Assembly (NCBI GenBank): GCA_033439265.1 | Contig: JAVTVX010000004.1 | Location: forward strand, 22,457,701 to 22,521,700 | Source: Dillenia suffruticosa | Taxonomy: Eukaryota > Streptophyta > Magnoliopsida > Dilleniales > Dilleniaceae | Direction: 5' to 3' | DNA: 64,000 nucleotides | Part shown: piece after piece, positions 37,325-45,956 of the stretch | How positions within the stretch are numbered: position 1 is the first letter of the stretch | Layout: each line of letters opens with the position of its first letter | The notes under the pieces: generated by a model | The model's database searches: none | Told to the model about the DNA's origin: nothing | What the model saw: only the letters and a program-made list of their open reading frames with translations | Translations under genes and position numbers: made by a program

Positions 37325-37397
37325 CACTTACCGTGGGGCTCAAACCCATGATCACTAGGTTAAGTGCCTTGCATTCTATCAACTGAGCTCGATGGGT
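37325..37397 (-). pseudogene. tRNA-Lys(CTT)-like copy 5
   Basis: 73 nt. The loop reads CACTTAA, so the universal U33 is lost, and the acceptor stem is changed. Confidence 0.75.
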
Positions 37398-37603
37398 ATG
37401 CTGATCCTTCCCTTGAGAAAAAAGGACTCATTAGTCTTTTTGATCAAGTGCTATCATTTTAGATTGGGTCTGAAATTTGATTGTGTAAGCTTAGTCGAGG
37501 TAAACCTATACCTCTAGTGGAGAAGTCGATTAGGATAAAATAAATCAGGCCTAATTACAAATGCAATCCAAAAAAATTAAAAATAAATAAAGGAAAAGAG
37601 AAA

Positions 37604-37676
37604 CACCCACCGTGGGGTTCGAACAGACAACCACAAGGTTAAGAGCCATGTGTTCTACCGATTGAGCTAGACGGAC
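37604..37676 (-). pseudogene. tRNA-Lys(CTT)-like copy 6
   Basis: 73 nt with CTT kept. T-arm mutations (GAACAGAC on +). Confidence 0.75.
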
Positions 37677-37812
37677 ATGCTTGTCCTTTCTTTGAGGGAA
37701 AAAAGGGTCACTTGCACTTTTTGATCGAGATCTAGCACTTCAGATTGTGCTTGATATTCAATTATGGAAGCTTAGACCTCGTAAGCCTATACCTTTGGCG
37801 GGAAAAGAAATA

Positions 37813-37885
37813 CGTCCACTGTAGGGCTCGAAACCATGACCACAAGGTTAAGAGCATTGCGCTCTACCGTCTAAGCTAAACTGGC
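37813..37885 (-). pseudogene. tRNA-Lys(CTT)-like copy 7
   Basis: 73 nt with CTT kept. Acceptor mismatches. The unit before it is shortened (209-bp spacing). Confidence 0.75.
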
Positions 37886-38083
37886 ATGCAGATCCTTTCC
37901 TTGAGGAAAAAAAGGCTCGCTAGTCATTTTGATCAAGATCTAGCACTTTTGATTGGGCTTCATATCTGATTGTGGAAACTTAGACCCAATCAGCTATACC
38001 TTTGGTGTACAATTCGATTATGCTAAAATCAATCAAGCCTAAATGTAGATGCAATAAAAAAAATAAAAAATAAACAAAGGAAA

Positions 38084-38106
38084 CCTACCGACTAAGCTAG
38101 ATGGGC
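38084..38106 (-). pseudogene. tRNA-Lys-like copy 8, truncated
   Basis: Only the first 23 nt (5' acceptor strand and D-arm, CTACCGACTAAGCTAGATGG on +) remain. The rest is deleted into the A-rich spacer. Confidence 0.7.
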
Positions 38107-38313
38107 GTGCTTGTCTTTTCCTTAAGAAAAAAAGGGCTCGCTACTCTTTTTTATCAAGTTCTAGCACTTCAGATTGGGCTTGATATTTGATTGTCTAACC
38201 TTAGGCCCCGTAAGCCAATACCTTTGATGTACAAGTCGATTAGGCTAAAATCAATCAAGCCTAATTGTAAACGTAATAAAAAAATTAAAAAATAAATAGA
38301 GGAAAAGAGATAC

Positions 38314-38410
38314 GTCCACATTGTGGCTCAAACCTAGACCCACAATAGGGCTTATACTCAAGACCACAAGGATAAGAGTCTTGCACTCTACTGACTAAGC
38401 TAGACAGGCA
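38314..38410 (-). pseudogene. tRNA-Lys-like copy 9 with 24-nt insertion
   Basis: 97 nt. The T-arm region is partly duplicated. The loop region reads ATAAGAG on +, so position 38 is changed while CTT is kept. Confidence 0.7.
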
Positions 38411-38619
38411 TACTGATACTTCCCTTGAGGAAAAAGGGCTCGCTTATCTTTTTTTATCAAGAGCTAGAACTTCAAATTGGGTATGAAATCTGATCGTATA
38501 AGCTTAGTCCAGGTAAACCTACACCTTTGATATATTAGTTGATTGGGATAAAATAAATCAGATCTAATTATAGATGCAATTCAAAAGAAAAATTAAAAAT
38601 AAATAGAGAAAAAGAGATA

Positions 38620-38692
38620 TGCCCACTGTGGAGCTCAAACTCAAGACCATAAGGTTAAGAGCCTTGCGCTCAACCTACTGAGCTAAACAAGT
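38620..38692 (-). pseudogene. tRNA-Lys(CTT)-like copy 10
   Basis: 73 nt with CTT kept. The acceptor 5' strand is mutated (AAACAAGT on +). Confidence 0.75.
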
Positions 38693-38898
38693 ATGCCGAT
38701 CCTTCCCTTGAGGAAAAAAAGGGCCACTCGTCATTTTGATCAAGGGCTAGCACTTCAAATTTGGTCTAAAATCTAATTGCGTAGGCTTAGTCCAAGTAAA
38801 CCTTTATCTTTGGTGTATAAGTCGATTAGGATAAAACAAATCGGGTCTAATTACAGATGTAATTCAAAAAAAATTAAATAAACAAAGGAAAACAAAAA

Positions 38899-38971
38899 CA
38901 CCCATCGTGGCGTTCAAGCCCACGACCACAAGATTAAGAGCATTGCGCTCTACCAACTGAGCTAGACGAGC
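38899..38971 (-). pseudogene. tRNA-Lys(CTT)-like copy 11
   Basis: 73 nt with CTT kept. The D-arm is intact. The T-loop and acceptor carry a few changes. Confidence 0.75.
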
Positions 38972-39192
38972 ATGCTGATCCTTCGCTTGAGGAAAAAAAG
39001 GCTTGCTTATCTTTTTGATCAAGAGCTAGCACTTTAGATTCGTTTTTTAATCTAACTGTGTAAGCTTAGTCGAGGTAAACCTATACCTCTAGTGTATAAG
39101 TAGATGGGGATAAAATAAATCAAACCTAATTATAGATACAATCGGCAAAAAAAAGAAAAAGAAAAAGAAAAAGAAAAAGAGGAAAAGAAAAA

Positions 39193-39265
39193 CACCTACC
39201 ATGGGGCTCAAACATACAACTACAAGGTTAAGAGCCTTGTACTCTACCGACTAAGCTAGACGAGC
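39193..39265 (-). pseudogene. tRNA-Lys(CTT)-like copy 12
   Basis: 73 nt with CTT kept. The T-stem is changed. An (AAAAAG)n run lies just below it at about 39150-39180. Confidence 0.75.
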
Positions 39266-39456
39266 GTTTTGACCCTTCATTTGATGAAAAAATGGCTCGC
39301 TGGCCTTTTTGATCAACATCAATCACTTCAAATTGGGTTGATTGTCAAAGCTTAGACCCATTACGCCTACACGTTTGGCTTACAAGTCGATTGGCCTAAA
39401 ATAAATCGAGCATAATTGCAGATACAATAAAAAAAATAACCATAGGAAAAGAGAAA

Positions 39457-39529
39457 CACTCATTATAGATCTCGAACCCATGACCACATGGTTAAGAGCC
39501 TTGCGCCATTCTGACCGAGCAAGAAGGGC
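39457..39529 (-). pseudogene. tRNA-Lys(CTT)-like copy 13
   Basis: 73 nt with CTT kept. The D-arm is badly disrupted (CCATTCTGACCGAGC on +), a form shared with the fragment at 42452. Confidence 0.75.
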
Positions 39530-39739
39530 ATTATGATCCTCTCCTTAAAGAAAAAAATGGCTTCCTGGCCTATTTGATCAAGATCTAGCATTTTTAGATT
39601 CTGTTTGAAATCTGATTATGTAAACTTGGGCCCCATAAGCCTATACCTTTGGCATACAAGTCAATTGGGCTAAAATCAGTCAAGCCCATTTGTTGATGCA
39701 ATAAAAAAAAATTTAAAACTAAGCAGAGGAAAAGAGAAA

Positions 39740-39812
39740 CGCTCACTGCGGAGCTTGAACTCATGACCACAAGATTAAGAGTCTTGTGCTCTACTGATTG
39801 AGCTAGACAGGC
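39740..39812 (-). pseudogene. tRNA-Lys(CTT)-like copy 14
   Basis: 73 nt with CTT kept. Scattered stem changes. Confidence 0.75.
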
Positions 39813-40021
39813 ATGCAGATCCATTCCTTGAGGAAAAAAAGGCTCGCGGGTCTTTTTGATCAAAATCTGGTACTCTCAAATTTGGCTTGAAATATGATTG
39901 TGTAAGTTAAGGCCCAATTAGCATATACCTTTTGCATACAAGTCGATTGGGCTAAAATCAATCGAGCCTAATTGTAGATGCAATAAAAAAAATTAAAAAG
40001 ATAAAAAGATAAAAAAAGATA

Positions 40022-40094
40022 CGCCCACCGTGGGGCTCGAACCCACGACCACAAGGTTAAGAGCCTTGCGCTCTACCGACTGAGCTAGACGGGC
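40022..40094 (-). tRNA. tRNA-Lys(CTT), intact copy
   Basis: A 73-nt cloverleaf. The acceptor strands GCCCGTC and GGTGGGC pair over all seven positions, two as G-U. The D-arm is GCTC-AGTCGGTA-GAGC, the anticodon arm CAAGG-CTCTTAA-CCTTG with anticodon CTT, and the T-arm GTGGG-TTCGAGC-CCCAC. Discriminator G and boxes A and B are complete, and there is no intron. Downstream on the minus strand a T7 run begins four bases after the 3' end (40017-40011), a good Pol III terminator. Upstream, CAA lies at -6 to -4, the position favoured for plant tRNA transcription starts. It fits my recollection of the standard plant tRNA-Lys(CTT). It is the only copy in the array with no visible defect. Confidence 0.95.
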
Positions 40095-40302
40095 ATGTTG
40101 GACCTTTCTTAGAGGAAAAACAATGCTCGCTACTCTTTTTGATCAAAATCTAGCGCTTCAGATAAGGCTTGATATCTAATTGTAGAAGCTTAGAACCAGT
40201 AAGCCCATAACTTTGGTGTACCAATCGACTGGGCTAAAAGAAATCAAGTTTAATTACAACTGCAATCCAAAAAAATTAAAAATAAACAAAGAAACAAAAA
40301 TA

Positions 40303-40375
40303 CGCCCACCGTGGATCTCGAATCCATGACCACAAGATTATGAGCACTACGCTCTACATACTGAGTTAGATGGGC
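40303..40375 (-). pseudogene. tRNA-Lys-like copy 16, anticodon changed to CAT
   Basis: 73 nt. The loop reads CTCATAA (anticodon CAT, Met-type), but the anticodon stem is mostly unpaired, so it is probably dead. Confidence 0.75.
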
Positions 40376-40585
40376 ATCCTAATCATTCCTTTGCAGAAAA
40401 AAAGGCTTGCTGGCATTTTTGAACAAGAACTAGCACTTCAGATTCGGTTTGAAATTTGATTGTGTAAATTTTAGGCCTAGTAAGCCTATATCTTTGGTGT
40501 ACAAGTCCATTGCGCAAAAGCCAATCGAGTCTAATTGTATATACAATTCAAAAACAAATTAAAAATGAACAATGGAAAAAAGAAA

Positions 40586-40658
40586 CCTCCATCGCGAAGC
40601 TCAAACGCACAACCACAAAGATAAGAGCCTTGCGCTCTACCAACTAAACCAGGCAAGC
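40586..40658 (-). pseudogene. tRNA-Lys-like copy 17
   Basis: 73 nt. The loop reads CTCTTAT. Acceptor and D-arm are mutated. Confidence 0.7.
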
Positions 40659-40866
40659 GTTCCAATCCTTCCCTTGAGGAAACAAAGGCTGATTGGACTT
40701 TTTGATCAAGAGTTAGTACTTCAAATTGGGTTGGAAATCTAATTGTGTAAGCATAGTTCGGGTAAACCTATACCTATGGCGTAAAAGTCAAGTAGGATGA
40801 AATAAATCGAGTCTAATTACAGATATAATCCAAAAAAAATTAAAAATAAACATAGGAAAAAAGTAA

Positions 40867-40939
40867 CGCCCACCGTGGGGCTCAAACCCACGACCACAAG
40901 GTTAAGAGCCTTGCGCTCTACCGACTGAGCTAGACCGGC
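40867..40939 (-). pseudogene. tRNA-Lys(CTT)-like copy 18, nearly intact
   Basis: It differs from the intact copy at two positions: acceptor position 4 (C to G, giving G.G) and the T-loop (TTTGAGC for TTCGAGC, in box B). It keeps the CAA upstream motif and a T6 run downstream. It could still be transcribed weakly. Confidence 0.75.
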
Positions 40940-41138
40940 ATGTTGATCCTTCCCTTGAGGAAAACAAAGGATTGCAGATCTTTTTGATCAAGTGCTAGAA
41001 CTTCAGATTGGATTTGAAATCTGATTGAGTAAGTTTAGTCCAGGTAAACCTCTACCTTTGGAGTATAAGTCGATTGGGATAAAATAAATTGAGCCTAATT
41101 ACAAAAGAAAATTAAAAATAAACAAAGGAAAAAAGAAA

Positions 41139-41211
41139 TATCCACCGTGTAGCTCGAACCTACAATCACAAGATTAAGAGCCTTGTGCTCTACCAATCGA
41201 TCTAGACGGGC
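41139..41211 (-). pseudogene. tRNA-Lys(CTT)-like copy 19
   Basis: 73 nt with CTT kept. The acceptor 3' strand and D-arm are changed. Confidence 0.75.
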
Positions 41212-41357
41212 GTGCTGATACTAACTTTTAGGAACAAATGCCTTGTTGGCTGTTTTGATCAAGATCAAGCACTTTAGATTGAGATTGAAATCTATAAATC
41301 AGATTTAATTGCTGATACAATAAAAAACAATTAAAAATAACCAAAGGAAAGGAGAAA

Positions 41358-41430
41358 GGCTTAATGTGGAGTTTGAACCCACAACAGCAAGGTTAAGAGA
41401 TTTGTGCTCTACCAACCCAACTAGACTGGC
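41358..41430 (-). pseudogene. tRNA-Lys(CTT)-like copy 20
   Basis: 73 nt with CTT kept. The acceptor 3' strand is not recognisable and the D-arm is altered. Confidence 0.7.
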
Positions 41431-41640
41431 TTTCTTATCTTTCCCTTAAGGAGAAATAACCTCAATGGCCTCTTTGATCAAGATCTAGCACTTTTCACAT
41501 TCAGCTTGAGATCTAATTGTTTATGATTTGGCCCTGTCAGCCTATACCTTTGGCATACAAGTTGACTAGGCTAAAATCTATTGAGCCTAATTGTAGATAC
41601 AATAAAAAAAAAACTAAAAATAAAAAGAGGAAAAGAAACA

Positions 41641-41713
41641 CACCCACCATGGGGCTCGAACCCACGACCACAAAATTAAGAGTCTTACGCTCTACCAACT
41701 GAGCTAGATAGGG
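41641..41713 (-). pseudogene. tRNA-Lys(CTT)-like copy 21
   Basis: 73 nt. T-arm and D-arm are good, with CTT kept. The anticodon stem (CAAAATTAAGAGTCTTA on +) and the acceptor end are mutated. Confidence 0.75.
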
Positions 41714-41920
41714 GGTGCTAGTCCTTTCCTTGAGGAAGAAGAGACTCCCTGGTCTTTCCCATCAAAATCTAGCACTTCAGATTAAGCTTGATATCTAATT
41801 GTGGAAGTTTAAACGCGGTAAGCCTATATCTGTGGTGTACAAGTTGATTGGGCTAAAATGAATCAAGCTTAATTTCAGATGCAATTCAAAAAAATAATAA
41901 TAATTAGAGGAAAAGAGAAA

Positions 41921-42002
41921 CGCCCATCATGGAGCTCAAACCCATGGCCACCATGGCCACAAAGTTAAGTGCTTTGAACTCTTTAGACTAAGTTTGATGA
42001 GC
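41921..42002 (-). pseudogene. tRNA-Lys-like copy 22 with 9-nt duplication
   Basis: 82 nt because CATGGCCAC is repeated in the T-arm/variable region. U33 is lost (CACTTAA). Confidence 0.7.
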
Positions 42003-42213
42003 TTTCTGATCCTTTCCTTGTGAAAAAAAAGGGTTTACCGGCCTTTTTGAACAAGATCTAGCACTTCAAATTTGACTTGAAATCTAATTGTGTAAGTTTA
42101 GACCCAATAAGCCTATACTTTTGATGTACAAGTTAACTATGCTAAAATTAATCGGGCCTAATTATAGATGAAATCCAAAACAAAAATTAAAAATAAATTA
42201 AGGAAAAGAGAAA

Positions 42214-42286
42214 CACCCACCGTAAGGCTTGGACCCACAATCACAAAATTAAGAGTCTTGTGCTCTATCGACAAAGGGTGACAGGG
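42214..42286 (-). pseudogene. tRNA-Lys(CTT)-like copy 23
   Basis: 73 nt with CTT kept. D-arm and acceptor 5' strand are destroyed. Confidence 0.7.
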
Positions 42287-42451
42287 GTGCTAATCCTTCC
42301 TTTGAGGAAAAAAATGGCTTGTTGGCCTTTTTGATCAACAACAAGCACTTCAGATTGGGCTAGAAATCTAATTGTGAAAGCTTAGACCCATGAAGCCAAT
42401 ACCTTTGGCATACAAGCCAAATTGCATACAAGCCAATACCTTTGGCATACA

Positions 42452-42492
42452 GTGTTAAGAGACTTGCACCATTCCGAGCAAGCAAGGAGGGC
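42452..42492 (-). pseudogene. tRNA-Lys-like copy 24, truncated
   Basis: Only the 5' half to the anticodon remains, joined directly to the GGCATACA spacer. It shares the CCATTCCGAGCAAG form of copy 13. Confidence 0.65.
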
Positions 42493-42686
42493 GTTATGAT
42501 CCTTCCCTTGAGAAGGAAAAAAAGTCTCGCTGTCCTCTTTGATCAAGATCTAGCACTTTCAGTTCTGCTTGAAATCCCCCATAAGCTTATGCCTTTGGTG
42601 TACAAGTTGATTGGACTAAAATCAATCGAGTCTAATTGTAGATGCAATCAAAAAACAAATTAAAAATAAACAAAGGAAAAGAGATA

Positions 42687-42759
42687 TGCCCACCGTGGGG
42701 CTTGAACCCATGACCACAAGGTTAAGAGCCTTGCGCTCTATCAACTGAGCTAGCCGAGC
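42687..42759 (-). pseudogene. tRNA-Lys(CTT)-like copy 25
   Basis: The anticodon arm is intact. There is one acceptor mismatch and one T-stem mismatch, the D-loop GG is changed to GA, and the T-loop is TTCAAGC. One of the better preserved copies. Confidence 0.75.
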
Positions 42760-42956
42760 ATACTGGTCCTTTCCTTAATGAAAAAAATGGTCCGGATCAA
42801 GATTTAGCACTTCATATTGGGTTTGATATCAAATTATGGAAGCTTAAACCCAGTAAGCCTATACCTTTGGTGTACAAGTTGATTGGACTAAAATAAATTA
42901 GGCTTAATTGCATATGCATTCAAAAAAAATTAAAAATAAACAGAGGAAAAGAGAAA

Positions 42957-43029
42957 TAGCCATTACGGTGCTTAAACCTATAACCAAAAGGTTAAAAGCC
43001 TTGCACTCTACCGACTGAGCTCGAAGGGC
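42957..43029 (-). pseudogene. tRNA-Lys-like copy 26, anticodon TTT
   Basis: 73 nt. The loop reads CTTTTAA, the other lysine anticodon. The acceptor 3' strand is badly decayed. Confidence 0.7.
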
Positions 43030-43147
43030 ATTTGATCCCAGTAAGCCAATACCTTTGACGTACAAGTCAATTACACTAAAACCAATTGGGCCTAATTGTA
43101 AATGCAATTTAAAAGAAAAATTAAAAATAAATAGAGAAAAAGAGAAA

Positions 43148-43219
43148 TGCCCTCTATAGAGCTCGAAGCCATGATCACAAGGTTAAGAGTCTTGCACTCT
43201 ACCAGTGAGATAGACGAGC
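43148..43219 (-). pseudogene. tRNA-Lys(CTT)-like copy 27
   Basis: 72 nt (one base lost in the D-arm), CTT kept. Confidence 0.7.
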
Positions 43220-43424
43220 GTTTTGATCCTTCCCTTGAGGAAAAAAAGGCTCGTTGGTTTTTTTGATCAAGAGTAGCACTTCAAATTGGGTTTGAAATTT
43301 GATTGTGTAAGCTTAGTCTGAGTAAACCTATGCCTGTGGTGTATAAGTCAATTGGGGTAAAATAAATCGGGTCTAATTACAGAAACAATCCAAAAAATTA
43401 AAAATAAACAGAGGAAAAGAGAAA

Positions 43425-43497
43425 CTCCCACCATGGGGCTCAAACCTATGACCATAAGGTTAAGGGCCTTGCACTCTACGGATTGAGCTAGACGGGC
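43425..43497 (-). pseudogene. tRNA-Lys(CTT)-like copy 28
   Basis: 73 nt. U33 is changed to C (CCCTTAA). The acceptor 5' strand is intact. Confidence 0.75.
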
Positions 43498-43663
43498 ATA
43501 AGTCGATTCGAATGAAATAAATCGAGTTTGAAATCTGATTGGCTTAGCTTAGTCCAAGTAAACCTATACCTCAGGTATATAAGTCGATTCGAATGAAATA
43601 AATCGAGCCTAATTACAGATGCAATCCAAAAAAAAAATAATAATAATCAGAGGAAAATGGAAA

Positions 43664-43735
43664 TGCCCACCATGAAATCTAACGTACGACCACAAAGTTA
43701 AGAGTCTTGCGCTCTATAAATTGAGTTAGAAGGGC
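43664..43735 (-). pseudogene. tRNA-Lys(CTT)-like copy 29
   Basis: 72 nt. The T-arm is disrupted; CTT kept. Confidence 0.7.
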
Positions 43736-43913
43736 GTGCTGATCTTTCCTTTGAGAAAGATTGGGATTAAAATCTGGTTGTGTTAGCTTAGTCTGGGTAA
43801 ATCTATACATTTGGTGTATACCTTTGGTATACAAGTCGATTGAGATAAAATAAATCAGGCCTAATTACAGATGCAATCCAAAAGAAATAAAAATAAACAA
43901 AGGAAATGAGAAA

Positions 43914-43986
43914 CATCCACCATGGAACTTAAACCCACGACCACAAGGTTAAGAGCCTTGCGCTCTACTGACTGAGTTAGATGAGC
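43914..43986 (-). pseudogene. tRNA-Lys(CTT)-like copy 30
   Basis: 73 nt. The anticodon and D-arms are almost intact. The T-loop (TTTAAGT) and acceptor are changed. Confidence 0.75.
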
Positions 43987-44075
43987 ATGATCCTTCTTTT
44001 GAGATAAAAATGGCTCATTGGTCTTTTTGATCAAGATCAATCACTTTAGATTGGGTTTGAAATCTAATTGTATAA

Positions 44076-44137
44076 GAGCTCGAACTCACGACTATAAGGT
44101 TAAGAGACATGCACTCTATCAATCGAGCTAGACGGGC
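44076..44137 (-). pseudogene. tRNA-Lys(CTT)-like copy 31, 3' truncated
   Basis: 62 nt. The 3' acceptor strand is missing because the upstream unit joins directly to the T-arm. Confidence 0.7.
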
Positions 44138-44457
44138 ATTCTATTCCTTCCCTTGAGGAAAATATAAGCTAGTTGGCCTCTTTTGAGATATCTAGCACTT
44201 TCACATTTGGTTTGAAATCTAACTATGTTAGATGAGGCCCCATAATCCTATGCCAAACCTTCCCTTGAGGAAAGGATAAGCTCGTTGGCCTCTTTGATCA
44301 AGATCTAGCACTTTCACATTTGGTTTGAAATCTAACTGTGTTAGATTAGGCTCCGTAATCCTATACCTTTGGCATACAAGTCAATTGGACTAAAATCAAT
44401 CAAGCCTAATTGTAGATGCAATCAAAAAAATTAAAAATAAACAAAGGAAAAAAGATA

Positions 44458-44530
44458 CACCCACTGTGGGGCTCAAACCCACAACCACAAGTTTTAGAGC
44501 CTTGTGTTCTACCAATTGAGTTTTACGGGC
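44458..44530 (-). pseudogene. tRNA-Lys-like copy 32, anticodon CTA
   Basis: 73 nt. The loop reads CTCTAAA, giving CTA, which would read UAG. The anticodon and D-stems are mismatched, so it is probably inactive. Confidence 0.7.
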
Positions 44531-44734
44531 GTGCTGGTCCTTTCATTAAGGAAGAAATGGCTCACTTGTCTTTTTGATCAAGATCTAACACTTTAGATTG
44601 GGCTTAATATTTGAATGTGGAAGCTAACACCTAGTAAGCCTATATCTTTGCTGTACAAGTCGATTAGCTAAAATCAATGTTTAATCATAGATACAATGTT
44701 AAAAAAGTTAAAAATAAATAGAGGAAAAGAAAAA

Positions 44735-44791
44735 CTCCCAAACAACCCCGAGGTTAAGAGCGTTGTGCTTTATCGATTGAGCTAAACGAGT
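44735..44791 (-). pseudogene. tRNA-Lys(CTT)-like copy 33, internal deletion
   Basis: 57 nt. About 16 nt of the T-arm are missing. It is the last recognisable copy at the right end. Confidence 0.7.
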
Positions 44792-44800
44792 TTGTTGATC

Positions 44801-45360
44801 ATTGACTGCTTTGTTATTTTTAAGTTTTGTTATTTTTTTATCCAAAATGAATTAAATTTCAGATTTTATTTGTAAATAAGATTCTGCACTTAAAATTTAA
44901 AAATAAAATTTTGAATTTAATTGAGCAACAAGAAGTTAAATTTAGAAGTCAAATCCAATAATTTTAATTACTAAATTACCAATTTTGATACAAATATTCC
45001 CAATCAATCTATACCCCCACAACCTAATAAATAAATAGAAAACATAAATTCGTCTTAATTTATACAAATCTTTTCAAAACATTTTCCCACTCTTTGTCAA
45101 GAGAACAACAATCTCTCCGAGAACTCATTCATAGAACTTCAAATTCAAACAATTAAAGGAAAAAAAAAATTCTTTTGAGGAGTGAAGGTGCTTAAGAAAC
45201 AACAATTTAGAATTAAAGGAATGAAAACTCACTTATTGAGTTGATAAAGTCTGAAAACTTTTTTTTACAAATCATTTTAGGGTTCATATCCTCAAGTTGA
45301 GGGTTCAAAACAACAATTTAGAATTAGATTCTCTAAATAAAGTAAGACCCAACGCAAAGA
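44801..45360. other. Intergenic DNA after the array
   Basis: AT-rich; nothing recognised. Confidence 0.5.
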
Positions 45361-45365
45361 TGCAC

Positions 45366-45956
45366 AATACCTTTGCACCATCAGTATTAATTGGCTTGGC
45401 CAATAAGGTATAGCTCAATCCCATTTTCTTTATAAACGTTTCGAATTCGAGCCTCTTATATATCAAATAAAAGAGTATTAATTGGCCAGATGTCTGGGTT
45501 TGGACCCACAATCCCATCAAGGGGAGATATTTAACAGAGTGAATCCCCAAGTGTATCCTTACCTAGTCCAGAGTCCCAGGAATCCCAATGAGAAAATTAT
45601 GGGGTTTACATCTCCATGAACGTATCTGCCAAAATTGTGGCAGTAAAGTTTGAGACATTTTGCATTTGCAAAATAACAACTATTTTTTTTTTAAAAGCAT
45701 ATAAGATGTTTTTTATGAAAGCACATATCCCAGAAGACATATATCAAATGCTGCCAAAATTGATTGAAAAATCTGCCAAAAATGTCTAGAGGTTCAGACC
45801 CACTACCCAAAATAGAAGCACAAATAAGCAGGAGAGATAAGAAAGAAGCAATTGCATGATCTGAGTTAGCAGCACATATGTTTACCCTTTGGATTGCAAC
45901 TTCTCCGATACAGAAATAGCTTCAGTAGCAATGCATGCCACCATTTCACTGTTAAT
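45366..45956 (-). pseudogene. Partial genomic duplicate of the MUT9-like kinase gene
   Basis: On the minus strand this region matches, in order, exon 6 (45886-45949), the intron after it, exon 7 (about 45560-45631, with an internal deletion of about 33 bp) and the end of exon 10 (about 45370-45525) of the kinase gene at 47977-56476. Introns are included, so it is a DNA duplication and not a retrocopy. Exons 8 and 9 are absent, lost through a junction between intron 7 and exon 10. A SINE interrupts the exon-10 part. Confidence 0.85.
45395..45473 (+). mobile_element. 79-bp SINE fragment in the kinase pseudogene
   Basis: Flanked by an exact 12-bp duplication AGTATTAATTGG (45383-45394 and 45474-45485). 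It contains a box-B-like GTTTCGAATTCGAGCC. The target is exon-10-derived DNA, so it came after the duplication. Confidence 0.8.

Larger units (their letters stand above)
33828..44800 (-). repeat. Tandem array of ~280-bp units carrying tRNA-Lys(CTT)
   Basis: About 11 kb of head-to-tail units, modal spacing 279-283 bp. Each unit contains a minus-strand tRNA-Lys(CTT)-like sequence. On + it is followed by CCTTCCCTTGAGGAAAAAAG, TTTTTGATCAAGATCTAGCA, CTTCAGATTGGGCTTGAAAT, CCTATACCTTTGGTGTACAA and an inverted repeat (TCGATTG, spacer, CAATCGA). An A-rich AAAATTAAAAATAAACAGAG stretch then leads to the next tRNA. I found 33 recognisable tRNA copies, some in shortened units. The left end (33828-34600) is heavily decayed and interrupted by two SINEs. 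A 1.55-kb solo LTR sits at 34883-36435. Confidence 0.9.

Noticed and set aside
40022-44791. Possibility that the array is a SINE family rather than tRNA genes
   Set aside because: The units are head-to-tail without individual target duplications or poly(A) tails, and the tRNA is full length and in one case perfect.
33828-44800. CRISPR-like regular spacing
   Set aside because: The repeats are about 280 bp with homologous spacers in a plant nuclear genome; they are tandem tRNA units.
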